A DNA stretch of 64,000 bases, from contig NZ_CP035300.1 in assembly GCF_004114615.1 (NCBI RefSeq), positions 682,001-746,000 on the forward strand, read 5' to 3'. The position numbers and the translations under genes were made by a program. Under the pieces are notes generated by a model. The model did no database searches. It had not been told where the DNA came from and saw only the letters and a program-made list of their open reading frames with translations. The DNA comes from Dyella sp. M7H15-1. Lineage in GTDB: Bacteria; Pseudomonadota; Gammaproteobacteria; Xanthomonadales; Rhodanobacteraceae. Within the stretch, counting starts at the first letter, position 1, and each line of letters begins with the position of its first letter. This document shows, one piece after another, positions 26,227 to 39,150 of the stretch.

Positions 26227-27681
26227 TTACTCTTCTATAAATCTACGCGCAGTGGTATTCACGGTCGCTATTCTTGCGTCATGTCTTGCCTGTTGCTGCT
26301 CCTGTTTTACTAACCTACTTTGCGTCTTTCGTCGATCATATTGCTCGTTTTGCAATTCGTTCATCACGTCTCGAGCTGAGAAATTTTCACCTGGCAAGTT
26401 TTCGTCACTAGTGATGGCCAAAAGATTATTATTAGCCAACTTCTGCAAATCACGAGGTTTTGCAGGAGCGGGAAAATCGCTTTCATGCGCTAAATAGCCG
26501 TGCATATCATGATAATGCTTGATGCCGGCCTGTGTTTCCATGTTGGTATGGTAACTAGCACGAACAAAGGTGGGCAAAGTGATCATTGCTGCCGCCTGTT
26601 CTAGCCTGACCGGATCAGTTCTAGTCATCGATCGGTCGCCCCATGTTTGCGATGGTGCGGTGTTTCCTGTCGCTCCAGAAAGATGCCCGTCCAGTGCGGA
26701 CATCGTTAGCGGTGCGGTGCCCGATGCATGGGCACGAACAGGAATGTTTTTTCTTTCCGCTTCGCCCACCCATGATTCCTTTTTAAGGTACGGATTCTCA
26801 AATTGGCGAAAATATTTATATTCAGAAACTGGCGCAAGAGGGGGGCGTTCCCCCGGTAGGAAAGTATCCGGTTCATCCATCACTCGAAAATGGCCACCAG
26901 GAACGTTTATACCGTCAGCAATCGTACCCGTTACATCGTCACTTCCGCGAGACTGATAGACCTCCCCAATGGGAGGCGTTCTATTTGAAGCAGTTAGCGC
27001 TTCGAAGCAATGCTGCACTATTAGTTGAGCGCGCGTTCGTGGCTGAGTCGGCTCTCTGGCCCAATCTCCATTGACTGACCTGTATCCCTCTGCCGTACAA
27101 ATGGTCTCTATGCCGCTCACTAGCTCATGTACGGGAAGCGTTCTTGGATCAGCATCCAGAAATCGATCTAATGCATCTACATCGCCTTCTCCAGTGGGAG
27201 TCATGCCAAACCCACCGCGAGCGGTTTTGTCGCTACCACCAAGTAAGTAGTCTTTAGCCTCAGACGGCCCTATTCTATACATGTATTTTATGTGGCCATG
27301 AACGAGATACAAATCTTCAAGCACGTCCTGATCGGGATGGCCTAGGGCTATCCTTGCACTAGCATGCTCAAACTTTAGCGGGTTATTCAGCGCTTCATCC
27401 GCCGATATTTCTCCGCCTGTTAATGTTGAAACTTTCTCCAACATATTCTTATGCTTAACCGGGTCTTGATGGGCAAGCATGCTGATTGCCGGATGAGCGG
27501 GCGATGAGGACTCAGGAGATATAAAACTTTGTAACCAACTCATAATGGAAGGCGTTGCAACCATGGCAGTATTCGGCGCAGAAGTGCTGTTACTAGCCGA
27601 AGTATGATTACCATTTTCGATATTTTTTTGTGAAAGTGCATTCGATGCATCTTTAGCCGTAAAAATCGGAAAAATATTCAT
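26227..27681 (-). CDS. Unknown protein, tandem paralogue 1 (candidate type III effector)
   Basis: A 484-residue hydrophilic protein starting MNIFPIFTAKDASNALSQ. No signal peptide or membrane helix. The first about 65 residues are Ser/Thr/Asn/Ala-rich and appear disordered, as in type III secretion signals. The body is well conserved with the next gene and carries patterns such as ARGGFGMTPTGEGDVDALDR and ESWVGEAERKNIPVRAH; the C-terminus is a charged, Gln/Arg-rich helix. I do not recognise a fold or enzymatic motif. Base composition is AT-richer than the flanking operons. With the upstream chaperone-like gene this suggests a secreted effector; that is inference. Confidence 0.6.
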   Translation of the reverse strand: MNIFPIFTAKDASNALSQKNIENGNHTSASNSTSAPNTAMVATPSIMSWLQSFISPESSSPAHPAISMLAHQDPVKHKNMLEKVSTLTGGEISADEALNNPLKFEHASARIALGHPDQDVLEDLYLVHGHIKYMYRIGPSEAKDYLLGGSDKTARGGFGMTPTGEGDVDALDRFLDADPRTLPVHELVSGIETICTAEGYRSVNGDWAREPTQPRTRAQLIVQHCFEALTASNRTPPIGEVYQSRGSDDVTGTIADGINVPGGHFRVMDEPDTFLPGERPPLAPVSEYKYFRQFENPYLKKESWVGEAERKNIPVRAHASGTAPLTMSALDGHLSGATGNTAPSQTWGDRSMTRTDPVRLEQAAAMITLPTFVRASYHTNMETQAGIKHYHDMHGYLAHESDFPAPAKPRDLQKLANNNLLAITSDENLPGENFSARDVMNELQNEQYDRRKTQSRLVKQEQQQARHDARIATVNTTARRFIEE

Positions 27682-27729
27682 TTTTATGATATCAACTAAA
27701 TTTATATAAGAGACACGATGTCTTGCATG

Positions 27730-29151
27730 CTACTCTTCTATAAATCTACGCGCAGTAGTATTCACGGTCGCTATTCTTACGTCATGTCTTGCCTGTTGTT
27801 GCTCCTGTTTTACTAACCTACTTTGCGTCTTTCGTCGATCATATTGCTCGTTTTGCAATTCGTTCATCACGTCTCGAGCTGAGAAATTTTCACCTGGCAA
27901 GTTTTTGTCACTAGTGATGGCCAAAAGATTATTATTAGCCAACTTCTGCAAATCACGAGGTTTTGTAGGAGCAGGCCAATCGCTTTCATGCGCTGAATAA
28001 CGGTGCATGTCATGATAATGCTTGATGCCGGCCTGTGTTTCCGCGTTGGTATGGTAACTACCACGAACAAAAGTGGGCAAAGCGGTCATTGCCGCCGCCT
28101 GCTCGAGCCTGACCGGATCAGTTCTAGTCATCGATCGATCGCCCCATCTCTGTGATGGTGCGGTGTTTCCTGTCGCTCCAGAAAGGTGCCCGTCCAGTGC
28201 GGACATCGTTAGCGGTGCGGTACCCGATGTATGGGCACGAACAGGAATGTTTTTTCTTTCCGCTTCGCCCACCCATGATTCCCTTTCGCCATCAAATTGG
28301 CGGAAATATCTATAGTCAGAAACTGGAGCAAGAGGGGGGCGTTCCCCCGGTAGGAAAGTATCGGGCTCGTCCATCACTCGAAAATGGCCGCCAGGAACGT
28401 TTGTACCGTCAGCAACCTTACAAGCTACATCGTCACCCCCGCGAGACTGATAAACCTCGCCAATGGAATACGTTCTATTTGAGGCGGTTAGCGCATTGAT
28501 GGAATTTTGGATTGTTCGTTGATCGGGCGTTTTCGGCTGAGTCGGCTCTCTGGTCCAATTCGCACCGATTGATCTGTATCCCTCTGCTGTACAAATGGTC
28601 TCTATTCCGCTCACTAGCTCATGTGCAGGAAGCGTTCTTGGATCAGCATCCAGAAATCGATCCAATGCATCTACATCGCCTTCTCCAGTGGGAGTCATGC
28701 CAAATCCACCGCGAGCCATTTTGTCGCTACCACCAAGTAAGTAGTCTTTAACCTCAGGTGGCGCCATTCTATACATGTTTTTCATGTGGCTATGAACGAG
28801 ATACAAATCTTCAAGCACGTCCTGATCGGGATGACCTAGGGCTATTCTTGCACTAGCATGCTCAAACTTTAGCGGGTTATTCAGCGCTTCCTCCGCCGAT
28901 ATTTCTCCGCCTGTTAATGTTGAAACTTTCTCCAACATGTTCTTATGTTTAACCGGGTCTGGATGGGCAAGCATGCTGATTGCCGTAGCGGACGATGAGG
29001 ACCCATGAGAGATAAAGCTTTGCAACCAACTCATAATGGAAGGTGTTGCAACCGTAGCAACATTCGGTGCATAGATTCTTTTACTAGCCGAAGCATAGTT
29101 ACTGGTTTCGATCGCGGCATCTTTAGCCGTAAAAATAGGAAAAATATTCAT
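27730..29151 (-). CDS. Unknown protein, tandem paralogue 2 (candidate type III effector)
   Basis: A 473-residue protein nearly identical over long stretches to the gene 48 bp downstream: same start MNIFPIFTAKDA, same SIMSWLQSFIS segment, same central and C-terminal blocks. Differences cluster in the disordered N-terminus, around residues 205-235 (PDQRTIQNSINALTASN against RAQLIVQHCFEALTASN), and in a few residues lost near FRQFDGERESW. The duplication is therefore old enough to have diverged locally, or one patch was exchanged. It is probably expressed from the AT-rich 186-bp gap on its upstream side, with the second copy read through. Confidence 0.6.
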   Translation of the reverse strand: MNIFPIFTAKDAAIETSNYASASKRIYAPNVATVATPSIMSWLQSFISHGSSSSATAISMLAHPDPVKHKNMLEKVSTLTGGEISAEEALNNPLKFEHASARIALGHPDQDVLEDLYLVHSHMKNMYRMAPPEVKDYLLGGSDKMARGGFGMTPTGEGDVDALDRFLDADPRTLPAHELVSGIETICTAEGYRSIGANWTREPTQPKTPDQRTIQNSINALTASNRTYSIGEVYQSRGGDDVACKVADGTNVPGGHFRVMDEPDTFLPGERPPLAPVSDYRYFRQFDGERESWVGEAERKNIPVRAHTSGTAPLTMSALDGHLSGATGNTAPSQRWGDRSMTRTDPVRLEQAAAMTALPTFVRGSYHTNAETQAGIKHYHDMHRYSAHESDWPAPTKPRDLQKLANNNLLAITSDKNLPGENFSARDVMNELQNEQYDRRKTQSRLVKQEQQQARHDVRIATVNTTARRFIEE

Positions 29152-29337
29152 TTGAATGAAGTCAATTAAATTGGAATTTAAATTAAATAAAAGTGGTTAT
29201 TTAAGACCATGATTGGTCGGCTGGCGTGTGCGTAATTAAATAAGAATACTTTCAATAAAATTTTTTATCGATACATGTGTTTACTGATATACAGTTAAAT
29301 ATCGTTTATCCATGGCGATATCCGCGTTTATTTTTCG

Positions 29338-30279
29338 TCATATGACCATAACTCCTTCGTTGATAACGATGTTTATATCGCTATAGTCACTATTCGACAA
29401 TCGCACGATTTCGGCGATTGAATTCATCAAGTCTTCCGCATTGAATGAATAGATATCCTGGTGCCACCTATAAACAATTCTGCTGTCTCTTTCGTCTATG
29501 CTAAAGACTCCACCTTTCATGAAGGACATCACATGGTTAATCTTAAGAAGGTTAATCAATGCGCTAGATGCTCCCTTTTTTATTTCCCGTAGCTTGCAAT
29601 TGACGACAACGTCGGAAGGCAACTTGGTGTTTAGGGATAAGAAGACTCTTGTGGAGCCGCAGCCAATATCTAAACCACTGCTTTCTGTATCATAGGGTCC
29701 ATCTACGCTTGGGTCGGATTTTATTTCGTTGCAAAGGGATGAAAATTTTTTTTCGGCTTCTTCTTGCTTGATGTCATCGTTTGCTAGAAAATCATGGCTT
29801 TCAAGTATCAGGCGAAAGTCATCCACATTAGAAAAATCGTCATTTTCACTTAGCTTGAGACTTAATTTATCAATGCAGTCAAGCGCATACATGAGCGATT
29901 GAGTGTCCAAGTGCTCCACTGGCAATGCTAGCGATATCACTATTTTATCGCGTTCACTAAATCCAATAGATGCCTGCGTATTTTCGCTCAGGGCATGGTT
30001 TATTTTCATAATGGAACGTAGTGCCTCAAGGCTTTTAGGCGATGACGCACTGTTGATCTCGGAATGGATAAGCAAGCGATTGCTGTCTACGGCAGGAATG
30101 TGGGTTATGCCGATAAGATTTCCATTCCAAGGAATATTGACCGTAATGGGCCTGTTATTACAATGGTCATTCAAGTCGGAACTTGAATCATATTGAAGAG
30201 GTATTGCATTTAAAGTACGGCTGATTTGAAACCTGTGCTCGCTGAACTTTGATTCATTTTTCATATGGTCGAAAATCAT
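29338..30279 (-). CDS. Protein with two CesT-like halves (candidate type III secretion chaperone)
   Basis: A 313-residue acidic protein. Two regions show the class I type III chaperone (CesT/SycE) pattern of helix, L-x-x-N, small twisted sheet and final helix: ALRSIMKINHALSENTQASI with the following IVISLALPVEHLDTQSLMYA (about residues 85-150), and SALINLLKINHVMSFMKGGV with SIDERDSRIVYRWHQDIYSF and AEDLMNSIAEIVRLSN (about 235-300). Usual chaperones are 130-160 residues, so this would be an in-line duplication acting as a covalent dimer. It lies upstream of the two effector-like genes on the same strand. A second in-frame ATG at 30264 is a possible start. Confidence 0.5.
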   Translation of the reverse strand: MIFDHMKNESKFSEHRFQISRTLNAIPLQYDSSSDLNDHCNNRPITVNIPWNGNLIGITHIPAVDSNRLLIHSEINSASSPKSLEALRSIMKINHALSENTQASIGFSERDKIVISLALPVEHLDTQSLMYALDCIDKLSLKLSENDDFSNVDDFRLILESHDFLANDDIKQEEAEKKFSSLCNEIKSDPSVDGPYDTESSGLDIGCGSTRVFLSLNTKLPSDVVVNCKLREIKKGASSALINLLKINHVMSFMKGGVFSIDERDSRIVYRWHQDIYSFNAEDLMNSIAEIVRLSNSDYSDINIVINEGVMVI

Positions 30280-30490
30280 GGTGGTTGATAATCATGGTGT
30301 TCTGGGATCCTCGCATGAGGCCATTTTCAATGATCCAACGCGCCACTTCATATCGGGTAGATACCCGAGATTCACTCCGGTCTTGCTGAACGATATCAGC
30401 TTGACCGAGGCAGCTTTTTTCATCGCCAGGGCCATATCGATATAGGCGCCCTCCGCCAAGCCTCTCGCGATTCGTCTGCGCAGCCGCTAA

Positions 30491-33018
<2,528 letters not shown>

Positions 33019-33026
33019 CACGCTAA

Positions 33027-33053
33027 CTCCCTCTCCCCGGAGGGGAGAGGGAG
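33027..33053. terminator. 12-bp hairpin after kdsA
   Basis: Arms 33027-33038 and 33042-33053 are perfectly complementary with a 3-nt loop (CTCCCTCTCCCC and its complement). It lies 8 bp after the kdsA stop. No T-tract follows. The same CTCTCCC/GGGAGAG palindrome recurs at 39117-39139, so this is probably a repeat unit that may also act as terminator. Confidence 0.55.
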
Positions 33054-33071
33054 CAGGTTTCGCTAGTTTGA

Positions 33072-34400
<1,329 letters not shown>

Positions 34401-34418
34401 GCGAGGTCACGCCCATTC

Positions 34419-34742
34419 ATGTTGCGCTGGGTCGCCTTGGTCCTGCTAATGATACTGATCGGATTGCAGCTTAAACTGTGGTCCAATCATGGCGGCATGT
34501 CCGAGGTGGAAGCGCTGCGCACCACGATAAAAAAACAGGGTGACGAGAACGACAAGCTCACCCTGCGCAACCAGGCGCTCGCGGCGGATGTGAATGACCT
34601 CAAACATGGCGAGCAAGCGGTGGAAGCCCGTGCCCGTGCCGAGCTGGGGTTGATCAAGCCCGGCGAAACCTTCTATCAGGTGGTGCCAAAGTCGGGTTCC
34701 AATGCGACTGACCCTGCGGCTTCGGGTATAAGCGGCCATTGA
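34419..34742 (+). CDS. ftsB: Cell division protein FtsB
   Basis: A 107-residue bitopic membrane protein of the FtsQLB divisome complex. One N-terminal transmembrane helix (WVALVLLMILIGLQLKLW, about 4-21) is followed by a coiled coil (EVEALRTTIKKQGDENDKLT and RNQALAADVNDL) and the conserved end of the FtsB core, EARARAELGLIKPGETFYQ. The start lies 18 bp after eno. Its TGA overlaps a possible TTG start of truD. Confidence 0.93.
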   Translation: MLRWVALVLLMILIGLQLKLWSNHGGMSEVEALRTTIKKQGDENDKLTLRNQALAADVNDLKHGEQAVEARARAELGLIKPGETFYQVVPKSGSNATDPAASGISGH

Positions 34743-34774
34743 ATCCCGCACCACTGTCATTCCGGCAGATTTTC

Positions 34775-35788
34775 ATGACTTCCGAAACAGAACTCCCGCG
34801 TGCCTACGGCATGCCGCCACTAAGCGCCGAACTGCGCTGCACGCCGGAAGATTTCCGCGTCGACGAAATCCTCGGCTACGACGCCGATGGCGAGGGCGAA
34901 CACGCCTTGCTATGGGTGGAAAAGCGTGGTGCGAATACCGATTGGGTGGCGCGCGAGCTGGCACGTTTTGCTGATGTGCCGCCCGTCAACGTGGGTTATG
35001 CGGGCTTGAAGGATCGTCACGCTGTGACGCGCCAGGCCTTTACCGTGCAACTGGCCGGCAAACCCGATCCGAATTGGGCTGCATTTGCGTATGACGAAGT
35101 GAAAGTGCTGGCGAATACGCGACACAAGCGCAAGCTCAAGCGAGGCGCGTTGCGAGGTAATCGCTTCGTGCTGGTGCTGCGCGATGTGCGTGGCGATCGT
35201 ATGCGAGCGGAAGAAGTGTTGCAGGCGATTTCCACGCGTGGCGTGCCCAATTATTTTGGCGAACAGCGTTTCGGCCGCGAAGGCGGCAACGTAGCACAAG
35301 CACGTGCGATGTTTGCTGGTCGGCGCGTGGATCGCGACAAGCGTTCCATCCTGCTGTCCGCTGCACGCTCGCATATTTTCAACGCCGTGCTGGCTGTGCG
35401 CGTGGAGCGTGATGCCTGGGATAAACCTTTGGACGGAGAAATCTGGTCCCTGGCCGGTTCACGTTCATGGTTTGGCCCCGAACCTTTCGACGATGCGCTT
35501 GCCAAACGCCTCGTGCACGGCGATATCCATCCCTCCGGTCCGCTGTGGGGGCAGAGTGAACCACCCACGACGGATGCCGTCGGTGAACTGGAGCGCGCTG
35601 TCGCTGTGCAATACGCTGATCTTGCCGAGGGTCTGGCTGCCGCGCGTATGGAACAGGAGCGACGCCCACTGCGTCTTCTGCCTAAGGAAATGCAGTGGTG
35701 CTGGCTGGATGAGCAATCGCTAGAACTGAAGTTCGAATTGCCCGCGGGTGCTTACGCTACGGTGGTTGTACGCGAAATGCTGAGCTGA
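34775..35788 (+). CDS. truD: tRNA pseudouridine(13) synthase TruD
   Basis: A 337-residue pseudouridine synthase. The catalytic Asp lies in VGYAGLKDRHAVTRQAFTV. Other TruD marks are EDFRVDEILGYDADGEGEHA, VPNYFGEQRFGREGGNVAQA and the late FELPAGAYATVVVREML. The ATG at 34775 is chosen because it leaves a normal-length N-terminus; a TTG at 34739 that overlaps the ftsB stop would add 12 residues. In many gammaproteobacteria ispD and ispF lie between ftsB and truD; here they are absent. Confidence 0.95.
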   Translation: MTSETELPRAYGMPPLSAELRCTPEDFRVDEILGYDADGEGEHALLWVEKRGANTDWVARELARFADVPPVNVGYAGLKDRHAVTRQAFTVQLAGKPDPNWAAFAYDEVKVLANTRHKRKLKRGALRGNRFVLVLRDVRGDRMRAEEVLQAISTRGVPNYFGEQRFGREGGNVAQARAMFAGRRVDRDKRSILLSAARSHIFNAVLAVRVERDAWDKPLDGEIWSLAGSRSWFGPEPFDDALAKRLVHGDIHPSGPLWGQSEPPTTDAVGELERAVAVQYADLAEGLAAARMEQERRPLRLLPKEMQWCWLDEQSLELKFELPAGAYATVVVREMLS

Positions 35789-35891
35789 TTCCGCACGGTT
35801 ATTCGGTAAGCGGTAAGCTATTGGCGTCCTTGTCTGCTTTCCCAATCCATCGTTCCGTCGAGAACGTCGCATTCTGGTTATTGATCCGGCA

Positions 35892-36947
35892 TTACTCGTA
35901 TTCGGATCCAATCACCACGGGTTCTGGTTCTAGTCTCACCCCGAAACGGGCGTGTACACCTTCGATCACGCATTGCGCCAATTGCCATAGCTCATGGCCA
36001 CTGGCTGTGCCGTGATTGACCAAGACCAACGCATGTCGGTTGGACATGCCGGCATCGCCTTCGCGCATGCCTTTGAAACCGGCCGCTTCAATCAGCCATG
36101 CGGCAGAAAGTTTCCAGCGTGAATCGTTCCCCGGCCAGGCGACTAGCTCCGCATACTCGCGTTTCAGCGTTTCGCCTTGTGCAACCTCGACAATGGGATT
36201 CTTGAAAAAACTGCCGGCGTTGCCGATGACTGCGGGATCGGGCAGTTTGCGTGTGCGCAGGTGAACCACCGCTTCGGCGATATGAAAGGGTGCCGGCTTA
36301 TCCACACCCATGCGCTCCAGCTCTTCGCGGATGCCGGCGTAGTCCAGCCGTAGCGTATGCGTGCGGGGAAGGGCGAAGCGCACGGCCGTCACAATGAAAC
36401 GGTCGGGCTCACGCTTGAACAGCGAGTCGCGATAGGCGAAAGCGCAGGCGTTGCGATCCAACGTTACGACACGTTTTTTCACTTGGTCCCAGGCTTCCAC
36501 GCTTTCAATGAACTCGGCCACTTCCATGCCGTAGGCGCCGATGTTTTGAATCGGTGCGGCGCCGACCGTACCTGGTATCAGGATCAGGTTTTCCAGGCCG
36601 GCAAAGCCCTGGCCCAAGGTCCAACGCACAAAATCATCCCAGCGTTCGCCAGCGGCCACGGCGATGCGTGCGACTTCACCATCCTGTTCCACGTGCACGC
36701 CGCGTGTTTCCATCGCCAGCACGGTGCCGTCGACATCGCCGGTCAAGAGGATGTTGCTACCTTCGCCTAACACGAGCAGGCGACCTGCGCGAACGGCCGG
36801 GAAATCCAGCAACTCCGGCAGTTTGGAGGCATCGCGTATTTCGGCCAGCAGTTTTGCCCGGGCAGCTACGCGCAGCGTGTTGCGTGCGACCAGCGGGGCG
36901 TTTTCGATCAAGGTGTAGCCGCCCATGTCGATGCGTTCAACGACCAT
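35892..36947 (-). CDS. murB: UDP-N-acetylenolpyruvoylglucosamine reductase
   Basis: A 351-residue FAD enzyme of peptidoglycan precursor synthesis. FAD-binding parts: LLVLGEGSNILLTGDVDGTV, and GFAGLENLILIPGTVGAAPI followed by QNIGAYGMEVAEFIESVEA. The catalytic Ser is in VIGNAGSFFKNPIV and the final Glu region in GDAGMSNRHALVLVNHG. The type I form (with the C-terminal E. coli-like insertion) is indicated by FAYRDSLFKREPDRFIV. The ATG at 36947 overlaps the end of pyrD by 11 bp. Confidence 0.96.
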   Translation of the reverse strand: MVVERIDMGGYTLIENAPLVARNTLRVAARAKLLAEIRDASKLPELLDFPAVRAGRLLVLGEGSNILLTGDVDGTVLAMETRGVHVEQDGEVARIAVAAGERWDDFVRWTLGQGFAGLENLILIPGTVGAAPIQNIGAYGMEVAEFIESVEAWDQVKKRVVTLDRNACAFAYRDSLFKREPDRFIVTAVRFALPRTHTLRLDYAGIREELERMGVDKPAPFHIAEAVVHLRTRKLPDPAVIGNAGSFFKNPIVEVAQGETLKREYAELVAWPGNDSRWKLSAAWLIEAAGFKGMREGDAGMSNRHALVLVNHGTASGHELWQLAQCVIEGVHARFGVRLEPEPVVIGSEYE

Positions 36948-37974
36948 CGCGCGGCTCCTGCTGGCGGCGGATTTCGTTGACGCATTCGGCAATCAAGGCC
37001 GGCCCGCGGTAGATCAGACCTGAGTAGATTTGCACCAGCGACGCGCCGGCATCGATCTTCTCCGCGGCATCCTGGCCTTCGAGAATGCCGCCGACACCGA
37101 CGATGGCGATGCGATCGCCAAGGCGACGGTGCATACCACGCATCACTTCGGTGGAACGTGACAGCAGCGGCTTGCCGGACAGACCACCGGTTTCATTTCC
37201 GAGCGGATCGTTGGCGACGGCAGAGTGATCGATGGTCGTATTGGTGCAAATCACGCCATCGATGCCGGTGGCCAGCAGCACTTCCGCGATGCTGTCCAGT
37301 TCGGCTTCGCTCAGGTCGGGTGCGATTTTCAACAACATCGGTTTGCGTGCGCTTTGCTGTGAGCCAAGCCGTTCCTGGGCTTCGCGCAAGGTTTCGATAA
37401 AGCGACGCAGCGTCGCCTCTTCCTGCAGATCGCGTAGTCCCTTGGTATTGGGCGAGGAAATATTGACAGTGATATACGTGGCATGTGCGTAGACGCGCTC
37501 CAGGCAGAACAGATAATCATTTACCGCCTTTTCATTGGGCGTGTCCTTGTTCTTGCCGATATTGATGCCGAGCACGCCGCGATAGCTGGATTTCTGCACG
37601 TTGCGCACCAGCGCATCCACGCCTTCGTTGTTGAAACCCATACGATTGATGATGGCTTCGTGCTGCGGCAAGCGGAACAGGCGCGGACGATCGTTGCCAA
37701 TCTGCGGGCGTGGCGTGACGGTACCGACTTCGATAAAGCCGAAGCCGAGTGCGCCCAGTGCATCGAGATGGCTCGCGTTTTTGTCCAGGCCCGCCGCAAG
37801 GCCGACCGGGTTCAGGAAACGCAGACCCAACGTTTTCACTGGGAGGTCTGGTGGCGGCGTGGCCACAAAACGTCCCAGGTCGCTGCGGTGGGCGACATCC
37901 AGTCCATACAGCGTCAGGCGATGCGCGTTCTCAGCGTCCAGCTTGAACAACAGCGGACGAATCCAGTCGTACAT
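36937..37974 (-). CDS. pyrD: Dihydroorotate dehydrogenase (quinone), class 2
   Basis: A 345-residue membrane-associated flavoprotein oxidising dihydroorotate with ubiquinone. Class 2 is shown by the amphipathic N-terminal extension (MYDWIRPLLFKLDAENAHRL). FMN/substrate regions: NPVGLAAGLDKNASHLDALG, FIEVGTVTPRPQIGNDRPRL, NRMGFNNEG, TVNISSPNTKGLRDLQ (the catalytic Ser in class 2 is in the NxSxPN loop) and VGGILEGQDAAEKIDAGASL. Its start overlaps the upstream methyltransferase stop (TGATG). Confidence 0.97.
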   Translation of the reverse strand: MYDWIRPLLFKLDAENAHRLTLYGLDVAHRSDLGRFVATPPPDLPVKTLGLRFLNPVGLAAGLDKNASHLDALGALGFGFIEVGTVTPRPQIGNDRPRLFRLPQHEAIINRMGFNNEGVDALVRNVQKSSYRGVLGINIGKNKDTPNEKAVNDYLFCLERVYAHATYITVNISSPNTKGLRDLQEEATLRRFIETLREAQERLGSQQSARKPMLLKIAPDLSEAELDSIAEVLLATGIDGVICTNTTIDHSAVANDPLGNETGGLSGKPLLSRSTEVMRGMHRRLGDRIAIVGVGGILEGQDAAEKIDAGASLVQIYSGLIYRGPALIAECVNEIRRQQEPRDGR

Positions 37975-38741
37975 CAGGAAATCTCACCCACATAAACGCG
38001 GGTGTCGTAGTCGAAGCTTATCTTGCCTTCCGACTGGCAGCTATCGAACAGTTTGCGCAGCGCTTCGATCATGCGGGCATGGTTGGGATGATCTTCCTTT
38101 GGCGCATACGAGGAAGACATCAGACGTCCGTGCAAGGCATCGAAATCCAGCAACTGGCAATGCTCGAATTCACCTCTGCCACGCCAGCCGGCGCCAAACC
38201 ACTGGCGCATGTGCGGTTCGTCGGCATAACGCTCGGCCACGCTGGTGTAATCGGTGCCGTAGGTTTGCAATAGTGCTTCGTAACCAACCAGGAACGGCGT
38301 ACCGACCAGGCGGCGCGAGTTCCAGTAAATCGCAGCAAGACCACCCTTGCGCAGGATGCGATGGAATTCCTTGTGCGCGCTGGCCGGATCGAACCAATGA
38401 AACGCTTGTGCAACGGACACCAGATCGACACTGCCATCGTCCAGTGAGGTGGCATCGGCGCGTCCATCTACAGCATGAAAACGCGGATGACTGCCTAGCC
38501 ACGTTACAGCTGCTTCACGCATCGCTGCATTCGGTTCCACCGCCGTTACCGAATGACCAACATCCAGAAACATCTTGCTGGAAATGCCGGTGCCGGCGCC
38601 CACATCCGCCACGCGCCAATCCGGCGTCACACCCTGCGCATCGCGCAACCAGTCGAGCATGGCTGTGGGATACGTGGGGCGATAGCGTACATAGTCCGCG
38701 ACGCGGTCGCTGAAGCGCTCGGTGGATTTCAAGTCAGGCAT
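37974..38741 (-). CDS. Class I SAM-dependent methyltransferase
   Basis: A 255-residue methyltransferase of the Methyltransf_11 type. Motif I: RVADVGAGTGISSKMFLDVG (about residues 43-62), acidic motif II in VTAVEPNAAMREAA, and VDLVSVAQAFHWFDP (about 105-119), where the QAFHWFD string is characteristic of this subgroup. It heads a pyrimidine/cell-wall operon with pyrD and murB. No substrate can be deduced. Confidence 0.88.
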   Translation of the reverse strand: MPDLKSTERFSDRVADYVRYRPTYPTAMLDWLRDAQGVTPDWRVADVGAGTGISSKMFLDVGHSVTAVEPNAAMREAAVTWLGSHPRFHAVDGRADATSLDDGSVDLVSVAQAFHWFDPASAHKEFHRILRKGGLAAIYWNSRRLVGTPFLVGYEALLQTYGTDYTSVAERYADEPHMRQWFGAGWRGRGEFEHCQLLDFDALHGRLMSSSYAPKEDHPNHARMIEALRKLFDSCQSEGKISFDYDTRVYVGEIS

Positions 38742-38747
38742 GGTTGT

Positions 38748-38930
<183 letters not shown>

Positions 38931-38998
38931 TCATGCCACAGTCCTTCGAGGCTTTTGGATCTTCAGCCAGAATCCCGCGAAGATACCATGGTTTGAAC

Positions 38999-39139
38999 CC
39001 TTCTCCCTTTGGGAGAAGGTGCCCATAGGGCGGATGAGGGTGCGATCGGAGCGCGACATCGAAAACGTGCGTAAACGGATATTCCCGCCTCGCCCGAACC
39101 CTCACCCCAACCCCAACCCCTCTCCCGAGGGGAGAGGGG
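38999..39139. repeat. Composite palindromic repeat (REPIN-like)
   Basis: Two hairpins: 38999-39007 with 39011-39019 (9 bp, CCTTCTCCC type) and 39117-39126 with 39130-39139 (10 bp, CCCCTCTCCC type). Between them lie GGCGGATGAGGGTGCG and CCCTCACCCCAACC, themselves roughly complementary, giving a nested doublet. These strings are familiar as highly repeated intergenic elements in Xanthomonadaceae. The right end is 12 bp from the aldehyde dehydrogenase stop. Confidence 0.65.
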
Positions 39140-39150
39140 CTTCAGAGTGC

